Positions 54,818-64,000 of a stretch of DNA of 64,000 nucleotides are shown piece after piece. Numbering within the stretch: position 1 is the first letter of the stretch; the number at the start of each line of letters is the position of its first letter. This stretch comes from Tessaracoccus aquimaris. GTDB taxonomy: Bacteria; Actinomycetota; Actinomycetes; Propionibacteriales; Propionibacteriaceae. Location: NCBI RefSeq assembly GCF_001997345.1, contig NZ_CP019606.1, forward strand, positions 186,001 through 250,000, in the 5' to 3' direction. The position numbers were made by a program, and so were the translations under genes. The notes below the pieces were generated by a model. That model had not been told where the DNA came from. It saw nothing but the letters and a program-made list of their open reading frames with translations, and did not search any database.

Positions 54818-55470
54818 GTGACGCAGCGATTCGGACGTCCGGGACCACAAGGACAGGCCGGTCCTCCGGCTTTCCAGGCACCTCCGCAGGCGTACTCGAC
54901 GACGCCTCCCCCAGGGCAGCCTCCGTATGGGCCGCCCCAGGGATTTCCCCAGCAACGGCCCGTCGCGCCCCCGCCCAGGTCGAGGTGGCGGTCCAAGGCG
55001 GCGATCGGGGCGGGCGCTGGCATCGTCGGACTGCTGATGGGCGTCGGCCTCGGCGGCGGCGACGCCAGTTCCGCAGAGCCCGCGTCGATGACGATGACCG
55101 TCACGGCACAGCCCAAGCCCGCGCCGACCGTCACGGTGACCGCGCCCGGCCCCACCGTGACCGCGACTGTCCCGGGGCCGACGGTCACCGCGACCGCGAC
55201 GACCACGGCGACGGCCACCGCCACTGTCGCCGCGGAGCCGGCCCCGACCGCCGAGTCGGAGCCCGAGCCCCCTCCAAGCTGAAGGTCGCTCAGCAGACCG
55301 CCGCGGCGGCCGAGCCGACCATCCAGCGGCTCTCGTCCTCCGACGGCGACGCCGTGTACTTCCGCAACTGCGCGGCGGCCCGCGCGGCGGGCGCGGACCC
55401 CGTCAGGATCGGCGACCCCGGCTACGGGCGGCACCTCGATCGCGACGGTGACGGAGTCGGCTGCGAGTGA
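54818..55470 (+). CDS. Excalibur-domain membrane protein, frameshifted
   Basis: About 217 aa. A Pro/Gly/Gln-rich cytoplasmic N-terminus (QAYSTTPPPGQPPYGPPQGF) is followed by a membrane span (AAIGAGAGIVGLLMGVGLGG), then an outside Thr/Val-rich low-complexity stretch (TVTVTAPGPTVTATVPGPTV). The frame breaks at CCCCC 55268-55272. One added C gives EPEPPSKLKVAQQTAAAAEP and the C-terminal Excalibur domain, YFRNCAAARAAGADPV ... HLDRDGDGVGCE, with the DRDGDGVGCE calcium-loop signature. Excalibur domains occur on secreted surface and nuclease proteins. The GTG start follows AGGGGG. Confidence 0.78.
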
Positions 55471-55489
55471 GTCCCCGACCCGCTGCGAG

Positions 55490-56176
55490 TCAGGCGGGGG
55501 AGATGACCAGGCGGTAGCCCATCCCCGGTTCGGTGATCAGGTGACGCGGCGAGGACGGGTCGGGCTCGAGTTTCTTGCGCAACTGCGAGAGGTACAGCCG
55601 CAGGTAGCCGGTGTCGCGGGCGTGCTCGGTGCCCCAGATGTGGGTCAGCATCGTCTGCCTCGTCACCAACTTCCCCTCGTTGCGGGCCAGTAGTTCGAGG
55701 ACCTGCCACTCGGTCGGGGTCAGCCGGATCGGGCCGTTGCTGCCGACCGCGGTGCGGGCCGCGAAGTCGACGTCCACCGTCCCGATCCGCACCAGCGGCG
55801 GCGCCTCCTCGTGGCGCTCCGGCACCCGGCGGGCGAGGGCGCGGACCCTGGCAAGGAACTCGTCGACGGAGAACGGCTTGGTGACGTAGTCGTCGGCGCC
55901 CGCGTCGAGCGCCTCGACCTTGTCGGCCGACCCTGCCCGACCGGAGACGACCAGGATCGGGGCGTCGGACCAGCCGCGGATCGCGTGGATCACCTCGACG
56001 CCATCCAGGCGCGGCATGCCCAGGTCGAGCAGGTACAGGTCGGGCTTGTGATCGATGGCGGCCGCGATCGCCTGCGCGCCGTCGGCGGCTGCCACCACCT
56101 GGTAGCCCTTCGCGGTCAGGGTGATGCGCAGCGCCCTGACGAGTTGCGGGTCGTCGTCGGCGATCAGGATCTTCAT
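55490..56176 (-). CDS. kdpE: Potassium response regulator KdpE
   Basis: The 228-aa OmpR-type regulator paired with KdpD. The receiver domain has ILIADDDPQLVRAL, the phosphoacceptor in LYLLDLGMPRLDG, and the switch Lys in DDYVTKPFSVDEF. The winged helix has LTPTEWQVLELLARNEGKLV and HARDTGYLRLYLSQLRKKLE. It overlaps the kdpD stop (ATGA at 56173-56176) and is last in the kdp operon, so it is co-produced with the pump it activates at low potassium or high osmolarity. Confidence 0.96.
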   Translation of the reverse strand: MKILIADDDPQLVRALRITLTAKGYQVVAAADGAQAIAAAIDHKPDLYLLDLGMPRLDGVEVIHAIRGWSDAPILVVSGRAGSADKVEALDAGADDYVTKPFSVDEFLARVRALARRVPERHEEAPPLVRIGTVDVDFAARTAVGSNGPIRLTPTEWQVLELLARNEGKLVTRQTMLTHIWGTEHARDTGYLRLYLSQLRKKLEPDPSSPRHLITEPGMGYRLVISPA

Positions 56177-58650
56177 TCGTTCCCCTCCTCACGGGCGCCG
56201 GTCGGAAGCGACACCACCATGGTGAGCCCGCCGCCGGGTGTGTCCTCCGGCTCGATGGTGCCGCCCATTCCCTCGACGAAGCCGCGCGACAGGGCGAGCC
56301 CCAGCCCCAGCCCCGTGGTGTTGTCGACGTCGCCCAGTCGCTGGAATGGGACGAAGATGTCGTCGCGGCGCTCGGGGCTGACCCCCGGCCCGTGGTCGAC
56401 GACGCGGACCTCTATCCGGTCGCCGAACGCGCTGGTGGCGACCCTCACCCGACGGCTGTACCGGGTCGCGTTGGCGAGCAGATTGACCAACGCGCGCTGC
56501 AGCAGGACGGGGTCGGCCATCGCCCGGTTCGCGTCGGGTTGCAGCGCGACGGTGACCTCCTCGGGGCCGAGCGCCAGTTCGTCGAGCGCGCCCTCGATCA
56601 CCTCGCTGAGCTCGATGGGGAAGGTCTCGATCGTGAGCGCCCCGGCCTGAAGCCGCGACACGTCCAGCAGGTCCGTCACCAGCGTCGACAACGCCGCGAG
56701 CGACTGGTCGGCCGTCTCCAGCAACTCCCGACGGTCCGCGTCGCTGAGCGCATCGTCGGCGAGCCGCATCCCTCCGACGGCGGCGGTCGCGGCCGCCAGC
56801 GGGCGACGCAGGTCGTGGCTGAGGGCCGAGAGCAGGGCCCCGCGGACCTTGTCGGAGGCGGCGATCGGCTCGATCTCGCTCGCCGTCTCCTCGAGGCGGC
56901 GATGCTCGACCGCCGCGCCCAGTTGGGCGATGATGACGCCGATCAGGCGACGCTCTGAGGCCGGTAGGCCCTTGCCGTGCAGTTCGAGGACGGCGTCGTC
57001 CGTCAGCGTCAGGCGCGTCGGGTCGGGGCTCAGTTCGCCCGCCTCGGCGATCCGCTTGCCCCTGTCGGTCAGGACGGCGCCGTCGAGGGCGAAAGCGTCG
57101 ACCAGTTGCGCGACCAGCGCCTGCAGGGCGTCCTCGCCGCGCAGCACGTTCTCCGCGACCGTCTGGATCAGCTCGGACTCCGACGCCGCGCGCTTGGCGA
57201 CCCGCGCCCTGCGCGCCGCGCGGTCGACGACGTAGCTCACCAGCACCGCGACCGCCGCGTAGAGCGCCAGCGCCAGCATATGGAGGGGGTCGGCGATCGT
57301 GATCGTGTAGAAGGGTTGGATGAAGAAGTAGTCGAGCGTCAGGCCCGACATCACCGCGGCGAACAGCGCCGGCCACAGCCCGCCGGTGAGCGCGACGACC
57401 ACGACCAGCAGTTGGTAGCTGAGCACGTCGCCCGTGATCGACTCGGGGCTGCGGAACGTGACGAGCAGCCAGGTCAGCAGCGGCCCGCCGATCAGGGCGA
57501 GCGCGAACCCCGCGACCCGGCGCGTCGGCGACAACGCCCCGCCGACCTTCGGCAACCGGAACCGGCCGCCCGCGGCGGCGTGCGTGACGATGTGCACGTC
57601 GATGTCGCCCGAGTCGCGGATCACGCTCGCGCCGATGCCGGCCCCGGTGAGCGCGGCGCTCAGCCGGCTGCGGCGGCTCGCGCCGAGCACCAGTTGGGTC
57701 GCGTTGACCGAGCGCGCGAACTCGATCAGCGCCTCGGGGGTGTCCTCGCCGATCACCTGGCGGTAACTGCCGCCGAGCTTGTCGACCAGCACCCGCTGCT
57801 CCGCCAACGCCGTCGGGTTGTCGGCGCGCAGCCCGTCCTGCGTCGAGACGTGCACGGCGATCAGTTCGCCGCCCGCCCGCGCCGCGATCCTGGCCCCGCG
57901 GCGCAGCAGCGTCTCACCCTCAGGGCCGCCGGGCAGCGCCACGACGACGCGCTCGCGGGCCTCCCAGGTGCCCGCGATGCCGTGGTCCTTGCGATAGAGA
58001 GTGAGGGCCTGGTCGACCTCGTCTGCGAGCCACAGCAGCGCCAGTTCGCGCAGCGCCGTCAGGTTGCCGAGCCGGAAGTAGTTGGAGAGGGCGGCGTCGA
58101 TGCGTTCCGCAGGGTAGACGACGCCGCCCGACAGCCGGTCGCGCAACGCCTCGGGGGCCAGGTCGACGACCTCCACCTGGTCGGCGGCGCGCAGCACCGA
58201 GTCGGGGACGGTCTCGCGCTGCGGCACCCCGGTGATCGTCTCGACGACGTCGTTCAGGGACTCGATGTGCTGGATGTTGACGGTGGAGATCACGTTGATC
58301 CCCGCCGCCAGCAGTTCCTCGACGTCCTGCCAACGCTTCTCGTTGCGGGAGCCAGGCGCGTTCGTGTGGGCCAGTTCGTCGACGAGCGCCGTGTCGGGGT
58401 GGCGTGCCAGCACCGCGTCGACGTCCATCTCGTTGAGGAGGACGCCGCGGTGGTCGACGGTGCGCCGCGGGATGACGGGCAGCCCCTCGGTCAGGGCTGC
58501 CGTCGCGGCGCGCCCGTGGGTCTCGACGAGGCCGATCGCCACGTCGACGCCCTCGGCGGCCAGGTGGTGCCCCTCGTCGAGCATGCTGACCGTCTTGCCG
58601 ACCCCCGGCGCGGCCCCGAGCAGCACCCGCAGTCGCCCACGCGAGCTCAC
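56173..58650 (-). CDS. kdpD: Potassium sensor histidine kinase KdpD
   Basis: An 825-aa membrane sensor. The N-terminal KdpD domain has the Walker-like GAAPGVGKTVSMLDEGHHLA and LVDELAHTNAPGSRNEKRWQ. A universal-stress-protein-like domain follows (VVALPGGPEGETLLRRGARI; LVLGASRRSRLSA), the region known to bind c-di-AMP in some KdpDs. About four membrane spans, a GAF-like domain and the kinase core come next: phospho-His in LLSALSHDLRRPLAAATAAV, N-box LVNLLANATRYS, and DHGPGVSPERRDDIFVPF and GLGLGLALSRGFVEGMGG. GTG start, four bases after kdpC. Confidence 0.96.
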   Translation of the reverse strand: MSSRGRLRVLLGAAPGVGKTVSMLDEGHHLAAEGVDVAIGLVETHGRAATAALTEGLPVIPRRTVDHRGVLLNEMDVDAVLARHPDTALVDELAHTNAPGSRNEKRWQDVEELLAAGINVISTVNIQHIESLNDVVETITGVPQRETVPDSVLRAADQVEVVDLAPEALRDRLSGGVVYPAERIDAALSNYFRLGNLTALRELALLWLADEVDQALTLYRKDHGIAGTWEARERVVVALPGGPEGETLLRRGARIAARAGGELIAVHVSTQDGLRADNPTALAEQRVLVDKLGGSYRQVIGEDTPEALIEFARSVNATQLVLGASRRSRLSAALTGAGIGASVIRDSGDIDVHIVTHAAAGGRFRLPKVGGALSPTRRVAGFALALIGGPLLTWLLVTFRSPESITGDVLSYQLLVVVVALTGGLWPALFAAVMSGLTLDYFFIQPFYTITIADPLHMLALALYAAVAVLVSYVVDRAARRARVAKRAASESELIQTVAENVLRGEDALQALVAQLVDAFALDGAVLTDRGKRIAEAGELSPDPTRLTLTDDAVLELHGKGLPASERRLIGVIIAQLGAAVEHRRLEETASEIEPIAASDKVRGALLSALSHDLRRPLAAATAAVGGMRLADDALSDADRRELLETADQSLAALSTLVTDLLDVSRLQAGALTIETFPIELSEVIEGALDELALGPEEVTVALQPDANRAMADPVLLQRALVNLLANATRYSRRVRVATSAFGDRIEVRVVDHGPGVSPERRDDIFVPFQRLGDVDNTTGLGLGLALSRGFVEGMGGTIEPEDTPGGGLTMVVSLPTGAREEGNE

Positions 58651-58654
58651 GTCC

Positions 58655-59263
58655 TCAGCCCTCCAGTTCGTCCAATGCCAGGTTCAACTCCACCACATTG
58701 ACCCGGACCTCGGACAAGTATCCAATGCCGGAGGTGTTCTCCTTCACGAGGTCGGCGACCCGGCTCGGTTCGATGCCCCGGGCCGCAGCGACCCGGTCGA
58801 CCTGAATGGCCGCGTAGGCGGTGGAGATCTCCGGGTCGAGGCCGGAACTGGACGCCGTCACGGCATCGGCGGGGACCTCGGATTCGGGCACGCCGTTGAA
58901 CTCCGCGACCGCGGCCCGCCGCTCGGCGATGGCCGCGACCAGATCCGGGTTGTTCGGGCCGAGGTTGCTGCCGGAGGAGGCCGACCCGTCGTAGCCGTCG
59001 CCCGCGGCGGAGGGCCGCGACTGGAAGTACTGCGGCAGCGGGGCACCGTCGGCGTCCACGAAGGCCTGCCCGATCAGCTTCGAGCCGACCACCTGGCCGG
59101 ACGCGTCGTGCACCAGCGAGCCGTTGGCCTGCCAGGGGAACAGCACCTGCCCGATGCCGGTGAGCGCGAGCGGATAGACCAGCCCGAGCACGACGGTGAG
59201 CAGCACCATGGCGCGGAGGGCAACGGCGCTCTGCCTGGTGATGAGGCGCAGCGATTGAGGCAT
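58655..59263 (-). CDS. kdpC: Potassium-transporting ATPase subunit KdpC
   Basis: The single-span accessory subunit of the KdpFABC pump, 202 aa. The N-terminal span is VALRAMVLLTVVLGLVYPLA. Outside, QSRPSAAGDGYDGSASSGSN and LGPNNPDLVAAIAERRAAV are family hallmarks. ADAVTASSSGLDPEISTAYA precedes the C-terminal RVAAARGI and VNVVELNLALDEL. It follows kdpB by ten bases in the operon. Confidence 0.96.
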   Translation of the reverse strand: MPQSLRLITRQSAVALRAMVLLTVVLGLVYPLALTGIGQVLFPWQANGSLVHDASGQVVGSKLIGQAFVDADGAPLPQYFQSRPSAAGDGYDGSASSGSNLGPNNPDLVAAIAERRAAVAEFNGVPESEVPADAVTASSSGLDPEISTAYAAIQVDRVAAARGIEPSRVADLVKENTSGIGYLSEVRVNVVELNLALDELEG

Positions 59264-59273
59264 GTCGGACCTT

Positions 59274-61357
59274 TCAGAATCCGGGGATCAGGCGCACGAC
59301 GAGGTCGATGAGCCAGATGCCGACGAAGGGGGTGATGACGCCACCGAGGCCGTAGATCGCCAGGTTGCGGCCCAGGATCTGGGCGGCGCCTGCGGGCCGG
59401 TACTTCACGCCGCGCAGCGCGAGCGGCACGAGGGCGATGATCACCAGGGCGTTGAAGATGATCGCCGAGGCGACCGCGGAGGCGGGGGAGTGCAGGCCCA
59501 TCACGTTCAGGGCCGCGAGGCCGGGGAAGACGCCCATGAACATCGCGGGGATGATCGCGAAGTACTTGGCGATGTCGTTGGCGATGGAGAACGTGGTGAG
59601 CGCTCCGCGGGTGATCAGCAACTGCTTGCCGATGGCGACGATGTCGATGAGCTTGGTCGGGTCAGAGTCGAGGTCGACCATGTTGCCCGCCTCCTTCGCG
59701 GCGGAGGTGCCGGTGTTCATTGCGACGCCGACGTCGGCCTGCGCGAGAGCCGGAGCGTCGTTGGTGCCGTCGCCGGTCATGGCGACCAGCCGGCCTCCCT
59801 CCTGCTCGCGCCTGATGTAGTCGAGCTTCTGCTCCGGGGTCGCCTCGGCGATGTAGTCGTCGACGCCGGCCTCCCGTGCGATGGCCGCGGCGGTCAGCGG
59901 ATTGTCCCCGGTGACCATCACGGTGCGGATGCCCATCGAGCGCAGCTCGTCGAAGCGCTGCCGGAGGCCGTCCTTGACGATGTCCTTGAGGTGCACCACG
60001 CCGAGGATGCTCTCGTGGCGGGGTCCCTTGGACGCGACCACCAGTGGGGTGCCGCCGGAGGCGCCGATCCCGTCGGCGATGTCGGTGGTCTCCGCGCTCG
60101 CAAGGTCGAGCCAGGCGAGCACGGCCGAGGCGGCGCCCTTGCGGATCTGGGTGCCGTCGGGCAGGTCAAGGCCGGACATCCGGGTCTGGGCCGTGAACGG
60201 CACAGGCACGGCGCCTGGTTGGCGCTCGGGACTGACCCCGAGTTCGGCGGCGAGCGCCACGATCGAGGAACCCTCTGGCGTGGGGTCGCTCAGCGATGCG
60301 AGGGCCGCGAAGTGGGCCAGCCGGTGGGCGTCGACCCCCTCCAGCGGCAGGAACTCGGACGCGCGTCGGTTGCCGTAGGTGATGGTGCCGGTCTTGTCGA
60401 GCAGCAGCGTCGACACGTCGCCCGCGGCCTCGACGGCGCGCCCGGACATGGCGAGCACGTTGCGTTGCACGAGGCGGTCCATGCCCGCGATGCCGATCGC
60501 GGACAGCAGCGCGCCGATCGTGGTGGGGATCAGGCACACGAGCAGCGCGATCAGGACCGTCAGCGACACCGGCTGCGCCCCCGCTGAGGCGATCGGGTTG
60601 AGCGTGAACACGACCACCAGGAAGACAAGGGACAGGCCTGCGAGGAGGATCGACAGGGCGATCTCGTTGGGGGTGCGCTGACGGGCGGAGCCCTCGACGA
60701 GCGCGATCATCCGGTCGACGAAGGTCTCGCCCGGCTTGGACGTGACCTTCACCACGATCCGGTCGGACAGCACCCGGGTGCCGCCGGTGACGGCGCTGCG
60801 GTCGCCGCCGGACTCGCGCACGACGGGGGCCGATTCGCCCGTGATGGCCGACTCGTCGACCGAGGCGATGCCCCACACGATGTCGCCGTCGCCGGGGATC
60901 GTCTCGCCTGCGGAGACCACCACGACGTCGCCGAGGCGGAGGTCTGAGGAGGCGATCTCCTCGGTCGAGGCGCGCTCGGCGCCCGCGTCCGCATCCGCGT
61001 CGTAGCGCTGCACGCGGTGTGCGGTGGTGGTGGTGCGCGTCTTGCGCAGCGACTCGGCCTGCGCCTTGCCGCGGCCCTCAGCGACCGACTCGGCGAGGTT
61101 GGCGAACAGCACCGTCAACCAGAGGCAGCCGGCGATCAGCGCGGTGAAACTGACGGGCACCGCGGTGCCCCCGAGGGTCGGGGCCCGCCGATGAAGGGTT
61201 CCACGAGGGCGAGCGCCGTCGTCAGGGCTGCTCCGACCCAGACCAGGAACATGACGGGGTTGCGCCACTGGGCCCGCGGGTCGAGCTTCCGGAAGGCGCC
61301 GGGCAGCGCCTGGGCCCACTGCCCGCGGCGGGGTTGGGCGGCCTTGGTGGTGGTCAT
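59274..61357 (-). CDS. kdpB: Potassium-transporting ATPase subunit KdpB, frameshifted
   Basis: The P-type ATPase subunit, about 694 aa. It starts [20 protein letters not shown] at 61357, and the frame breaks in the G run at 61184-61186. One added base restores [20 protein letters not shown]. After that the ATPase is complete: actuator TGESAPV, phosphorylation motif [12 protein letters not shown], nucleotide-binding [13 protein letters not shown], and [16 protein letters not shown] and [20 protein letters not shown]. Hydrophobic spans at both ends anchor it. The break is most likely a base-calling loss, since the rest of the operon is intact. Confidence 0.93.
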
Positions 61358-63030
61358 CGGAACAGTCCTTCGGCGAGCGGCCCGAGGGTCAGGGCCGGGA
61401 AGTAGGTGAGGGCGGAGACGACGATCACGACCCCGATCATCAGGGCCACGAACAGCGGACGGTGCGTGGGCAGGGTGCCGACCGTCGCCTCCGCTGGGGT
61501 CGCGGTTGCGAAGGAGCCCGCGAGGGCGAGCACCAGCGCGATCGGCACGAACCGGCCGATCAGGATCGCGAGGCCGAGCGCCGTGTTGAACCAGGGCGTG
61601 TCAGCGGTCAGGCCAGCGAATGCGGAGCCGTTGTTGTTGGCCGCCGAGGTGAAGGCGTAGATGACCTCCGACGTGCCGTGCGGGCCGGGGTTGAGGATCG
61701 AGGTGTTGCGCACCGAGTCGCTCACACCGGGCAGCGCGAAGCTGAGCGCGGTGCCCGCCAGCACGAGGGTCGGGGTGACCAGGATGTAGAGGCTCGCGAG
61801 CTTCACCTCGCGCGGGCCGACCTTCTTGCCAAGGAACTCGGGCGTCCGGCCGACCAGAAGGCCCGCCACGAACACCGAGATGATCGCCATCACGAGCAGG
61901 CCGTAGAGGCCCGCGCCGACGCCGCCGGGGCTGACCTCGCCGAGCATCATGTTCAGCATCGGCATCATGCCGCCCAGCGAGGTGTAGGAGTCGTGCATCG
62001 AGTTGACGGCGCCGGTGGAGGTGCCGGTGCTCGTGGTGGCGAACAGCGCTGATCCGATGATCCCGAAGCGGGTCTCCTTGCCCTCCATGGCGGCCCCTGC
62101 GAGCGCCGGGGCCGCGTCGCGGGCCGTCGACTCAAGGGCGACGAGGATCGAGTACGAGGCCGTGAAGAGCAGCGCCATGACGCTGAGCGTCGCGTAGCCC
62201 TGGCGGACGTCCCCGACCATCCGTCCGTAGGCACGGGTCAGTGAGAAGGGGATCACGAGCATCAGGAAGATCTCGAGGTAGTTCGTGAGGGAGCCGGGGT
62301 TCTCGAACGGGTGGGACGAGTTCGCGTTGAAGAAGCCGCCGCCGTTGGTGCCGAGCAGTTTGATGACCTCCTGCGACGCGACAGGGCCTCCCGGGATCGC
62401 CTGATCGGCGCCCGCGATGGTGGTGATGTGGGTCATGCCCACCAGGTTCTGCGTGACGCCGCCCGCGAGCAGGAGCAGCGCACCGACCACGCTGATCGGC
62501 AGCAGCACCCGCAGCAGGCCCCGGGTGAGGTCGACCCAGAAGTTGCCGATCAGGCCGGTGGACCTGGCCGCGAGCCCCCTGACCAGCGCGATGGCCACCG
62601 CCATGCCGACGGCGGCCGAGACGAAGTTCTGCACGGTGAGCCCGGCCATCTGCACCAGGTGCCCCATCGTCAGTTCGGGCGAGTAGGACTGCCAGTTGGT
62701 GTTGCCGACGAATGAGGCCGCGGTGTTGAACGACAGCGCGGGGGAGACGGGGCCGTGGCCGAGCGACAACGGCAGCCACTGCTGGACGCGCTGCAGCGTG
62801 AACAGGATCAACATCCCGACGGCGGAGAACGCCAGCAGGCCGTGCAGGTAGGCCCGCCACGTCTGCCCCTGATCCGGGTCGACGCCCAGGCCGCGGTAGA
62901 CCCACCGCTCGACGCGCCAGTGCTTCGTCGAGGTGTAGGTCCAGGCAAGGTAGTCTCCGAGCGGCCGGTAGGCCAGGGCGAGCGGGACGGCGACGGCGAG
63001 CAGCGTCAGGGCTGCGGCCAGTGCGGTCAT
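61354..63030 (-). CDS. kdpA: Potassium-transporting ATPase subunit KdpA
   Basis: The potassium-channel-like subunit, 558 aa with about ten membrane spans and four selectivity-filter-like loops: [60 protein letters not shown] and [20 protein letters not shown]. The start ATG at 63030 ([20 protein letters not shown]) overlaps the kdpF stop. Reading from an upstream ATG at 63291 would add non-homologous residues and cross kdpF. Confidence 0.96.
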   Translation of the reverse strand: MTALAAALTLLAVAVPLALAYRPLGDYLAWTYTSTKHWRVERWVYRGLGVDPDQGQTWRAYLHGLLAFSAVGMLILFTLQRVQQWLPLSLGHGPVSPALSFNTAASFVGNTNWQSYSPELTMGHLVQMAGLTVQNFVSAAVGMAVAIALVRGLAARSTGLIGNFWVDLTRGLLRVLLPISVVGALLLLAGGVTQNLVGMTHITTIAGADQAIPGGPVASQEVIKLLGTNGGGFFNANSSHPFENPGSLTNYLEIFLMLVIPFSLTRAYGRMVGDVRQGYATLSVMALLFTASYSILVALESTARDAAPALAGAAMEGKETRFGIIGSALFATTSTGTSTGAVNSMHDSYTSLGGMMPMLNMMLGEVSPGGVGAGLYGLLVMAIISVFVAGLLVGRTPEFLGKKVGPREVKLASLYILVTPTLVLAGTALSFALPGVSDSVRNTSILNPGPHGTSEVIYAFTSAANNNGSAFAGLTADTPWFNTALGLAILIGRFVPIALVLALAGSFATATPAEATVGTLPTHRPLFVALMIGVVIVVSALTYFPALTLGPLAEGLFR

Positions 63031-63119
63031 GAGAAGCGCTCCGGGCGCACGAGCGCGGCGAGCAGGTAACAGATGGCCGCCACAGCGAGAATAGTGGCGA
63101 CGATGTCGAAGGCGGTCAC
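63027..63119 (-). CDS. kdpF: Potassium-transporting ATPase subunit KdpF
   Basis: A 30-aa single-span peptide, [20 protein letters not shown] then [10 protein letters not shown], from a GTG start. The PERF C-terminus is the KdpF signature. It stabilises the KdpABC complex. Its stop overlaps the kdpA ATG and its start overlaps the stop of the 27-aa peptide gene. Confidence 0.9.
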   Translation of the reverse strand: MTAFDIVATILAVAAICYLLAALVRPERFS

Positions 63120-63199
63120 AGCCGTTCGACCCCCTTAGCGAGCAGGCCAACAGCGACGAACAGCGCGATGGTGATGAGCACATAGACGATGTCGAGCAT
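63116..63199 (-). CDS. 27-aa membrane peptide upstream of kdpF
   Basis: [20 protein letters not shown] then AKGVERL: one hydrophobic span with a short basic end, from an ATG with AGGAG seven bases upstream. Its stop overlaps the kdpF GTG (GTGA), so it is the first coding part of the kdp operon. It looks like a second KdpF-type peptide. Similar small frames occur before kdpF in other Actinobacteria, as far as I recall. The 63200-63472 stretch should hold the kdp promoter and I see no clear element there. Confidence 0.75.
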   Translation of the reverse strand: MLDIVYVLITIALFVAVGLLAKGVERL

Positions 63200-63472
63200 G
63201 AGGGCTCCTGAGTAGTTGCAGCGCCCTCGATGGGCACACCCACAGCCAACTCCGCCGGCCGCCTGGGCGACAGCGTCCTAACGGCTTCCATACGACCTCG
63301 AGCGTCGGCCTGACGGGTTGCCTACACCCGGGCCTCGTCTTCGGATCTGTGGGGATCCGCCTCGGGCTGGCCGTCCGTCCGGAATCTGTCTCGCCCGGCG
63401 TGTCGGCCAACGGCCGGGCGTAGCGTGAAAACCGGTACACAAGGGCATTCGCCCGCAACGAAAGGGTTTCCC

Positions 63473-64000
63473 ATGACCGAATACGTGGCAATCGTGACCT
63501 TCCCCGCCGTGGCCGACGCCTTCAAGGCCGAGTCCGACCTGAAGGCCTCTCCCGTCTCGAGCGCGGTGGTCGCGGCGGCGCTGATCCAGCGCGACGCCGA
63601 CGGCAGGCTCTCCGCTCCGGAGGGCAGCGACCTCGACGCCGGAGGAGGCTATCTGGGTGGCTCCCTGATCGGACTACTGGTCGGGGAGCTCGGCGGACCG
63701 CTCGGGATGCTGCTCGGCTGGGGCGCTGGCGGGCTGATCGGCGGACTATCCGACCTGGACCGCGCGCAGGACCAGTCCTCCGTGCTCGGCTCGATGGCAA
63801 AGAAGATCGCGCCCGGCCACAACGCGCTGATCCTGCAGACCGACGAGGCCGACACGTCGGCGCTCGACCAGTTCGTCGCTGGCCAGGGCGGCGCCATCAC
63901 GCGCGTCCCGCTCGGCCAGGTGCTCGACGAGTTGGAGGCCGAGCAGGACGCTGCGGAGGCTGCGCGCAAGGCGGCGTCCGAGGAGTTGCGCAAGCAGCGC
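63473..64000 (+). CDS. DUF1269-like protein (3' partial)
   Basis: The frame starts at the ATG 63473 and is open to the window edge (176 codons). The N-terminus MTEYVAIVTFPAVADAFKAE and the glycine-rich middle (GGGYLGGSLIGLLVGELGGP; LGMLLGWGAGGLIGGLSDLD) match the DUF1269/general-stress membrane-associated family. Then comes KKIAPGHNALILQTDEADTS, and the visible end is an Ala/Glu/Arg-rich helix (EAEQDAAEAARKAASEELRK), suggesting a coiled coil. Function unknown. It diverges from the kdp operon. Confidence 0.75.
   Translation, partial: MTEYVAIVTFPAVADAFKAESDLKASPVSSAVVAAALIQRDADGRLSAPEGSDLDAGGGYLGGSLIGLLVGELGGPLGMLLGWGAGGLIGGLSDLDRAQDQSSVLGSMAKKIAPGHNALILQTDEADTSALDQFVAGQGGAITRVPLGQVLDELEAEQDAAEAARKAASEELRKQR

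Noticed and set aside
63200..63472. Riboswitch upstream of the kdp operon
   Set aside because: Potassium genes can have c-di-AMP riboswitches, but no consensus element is recognisable here.

Overview
The window is high-GC actinobacterial DNA. The evidence is a DUF222-HNH (13E12-type) protein, DUF3073, a monomeric isocitrate dehydrogenase, a C-terminal-Tyr prolyl-tRNA synthetase, an Excalibur-domain protein, a DtxR-type iron box, tRNA genes without an encoded CCA, and many GTG starts and ATGA/GTGA gene overlaps. Nitrite ammonification, molybdate uptake and fucosidase genes would fit the Propionibacteriaceae (Tessaracoccus-like). That family placement is inference, not proof.

Layout. 1-1.5 kb: molybdenum cofactor genes moeA (cut by the window edge) and moaC. 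1.6-7.8 kb: a WYL regulator and ridA sharing a perfect 23-bp palindrome, a DUF222-HNH protein, tRNA-Pro, an alpha/beta hydrolase, a dense interspersed-repeat patch and an unknown 320-aa protein. 7.8-11.4 kb: mogA diverging from a HTH-Mop regulator and modA-modBC, with a palindrome between them. 11.5-20 kb: a DoxX-like protein, then a four-gene translationally coupled FtsX-type exporter operon (two permeases, two ATPases, one ATPase with an AbrB-like tail). 20-22.4 kb: purF-purM. 22.7-35.9 kb: a CUT1 sugar ABC transporter and two GH95 fucosidases, interrupted by proS, a ligase/SDR pair and an iron-boxed heme oxygenase. LacI-type operators lie upstream of the transporter and the secreted fucosidase. 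36-41.7 kb: isocitrate dehydrogenase, DUF3073, a hydrolase, a RIO kinase and an unknown protein. 41.7-47.4 kb: a nitrite-ammonification cluster, nrfHA with NrfG-like TPR, ResB, CcsA/ResC and TlpA genes. 47.7-55.5 kb: a STAND NTPase, small unknown proteins, four tRNAs with integration-scar-like repeats, an SH3b cell-wall protein, a membrane-anchored GroEL-apical-domain-like protein and an Excalibur protein. 55.5-63.2 kb: the complete kdp potassium-uptake operon, including kdpF and a second 27-aa peptide, with kdpDE. The window ends inside a DUF1269-like gene.

Data quality. I count 19 places where a conserved gene continues in another frame. Each is restored by adding one base, and almost all lie in a short G or C run. 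The likeliest explanation is homopolymer undercalling in the assembly, so I annotate these as single genes with a noted frameshift rather than as pseudogenes.

For biology, the most interesting items are the membrane-anchored GroEL-apical-like protein, the AbrB-tailed ATPase in the double FtsX operon, the inferred LacI-type fucoside regulon with discoidin-like domains inserted in a GH95 enzyme, and the paired 12-bp repeats beside tRNA genes that resemble integrase arm sites.
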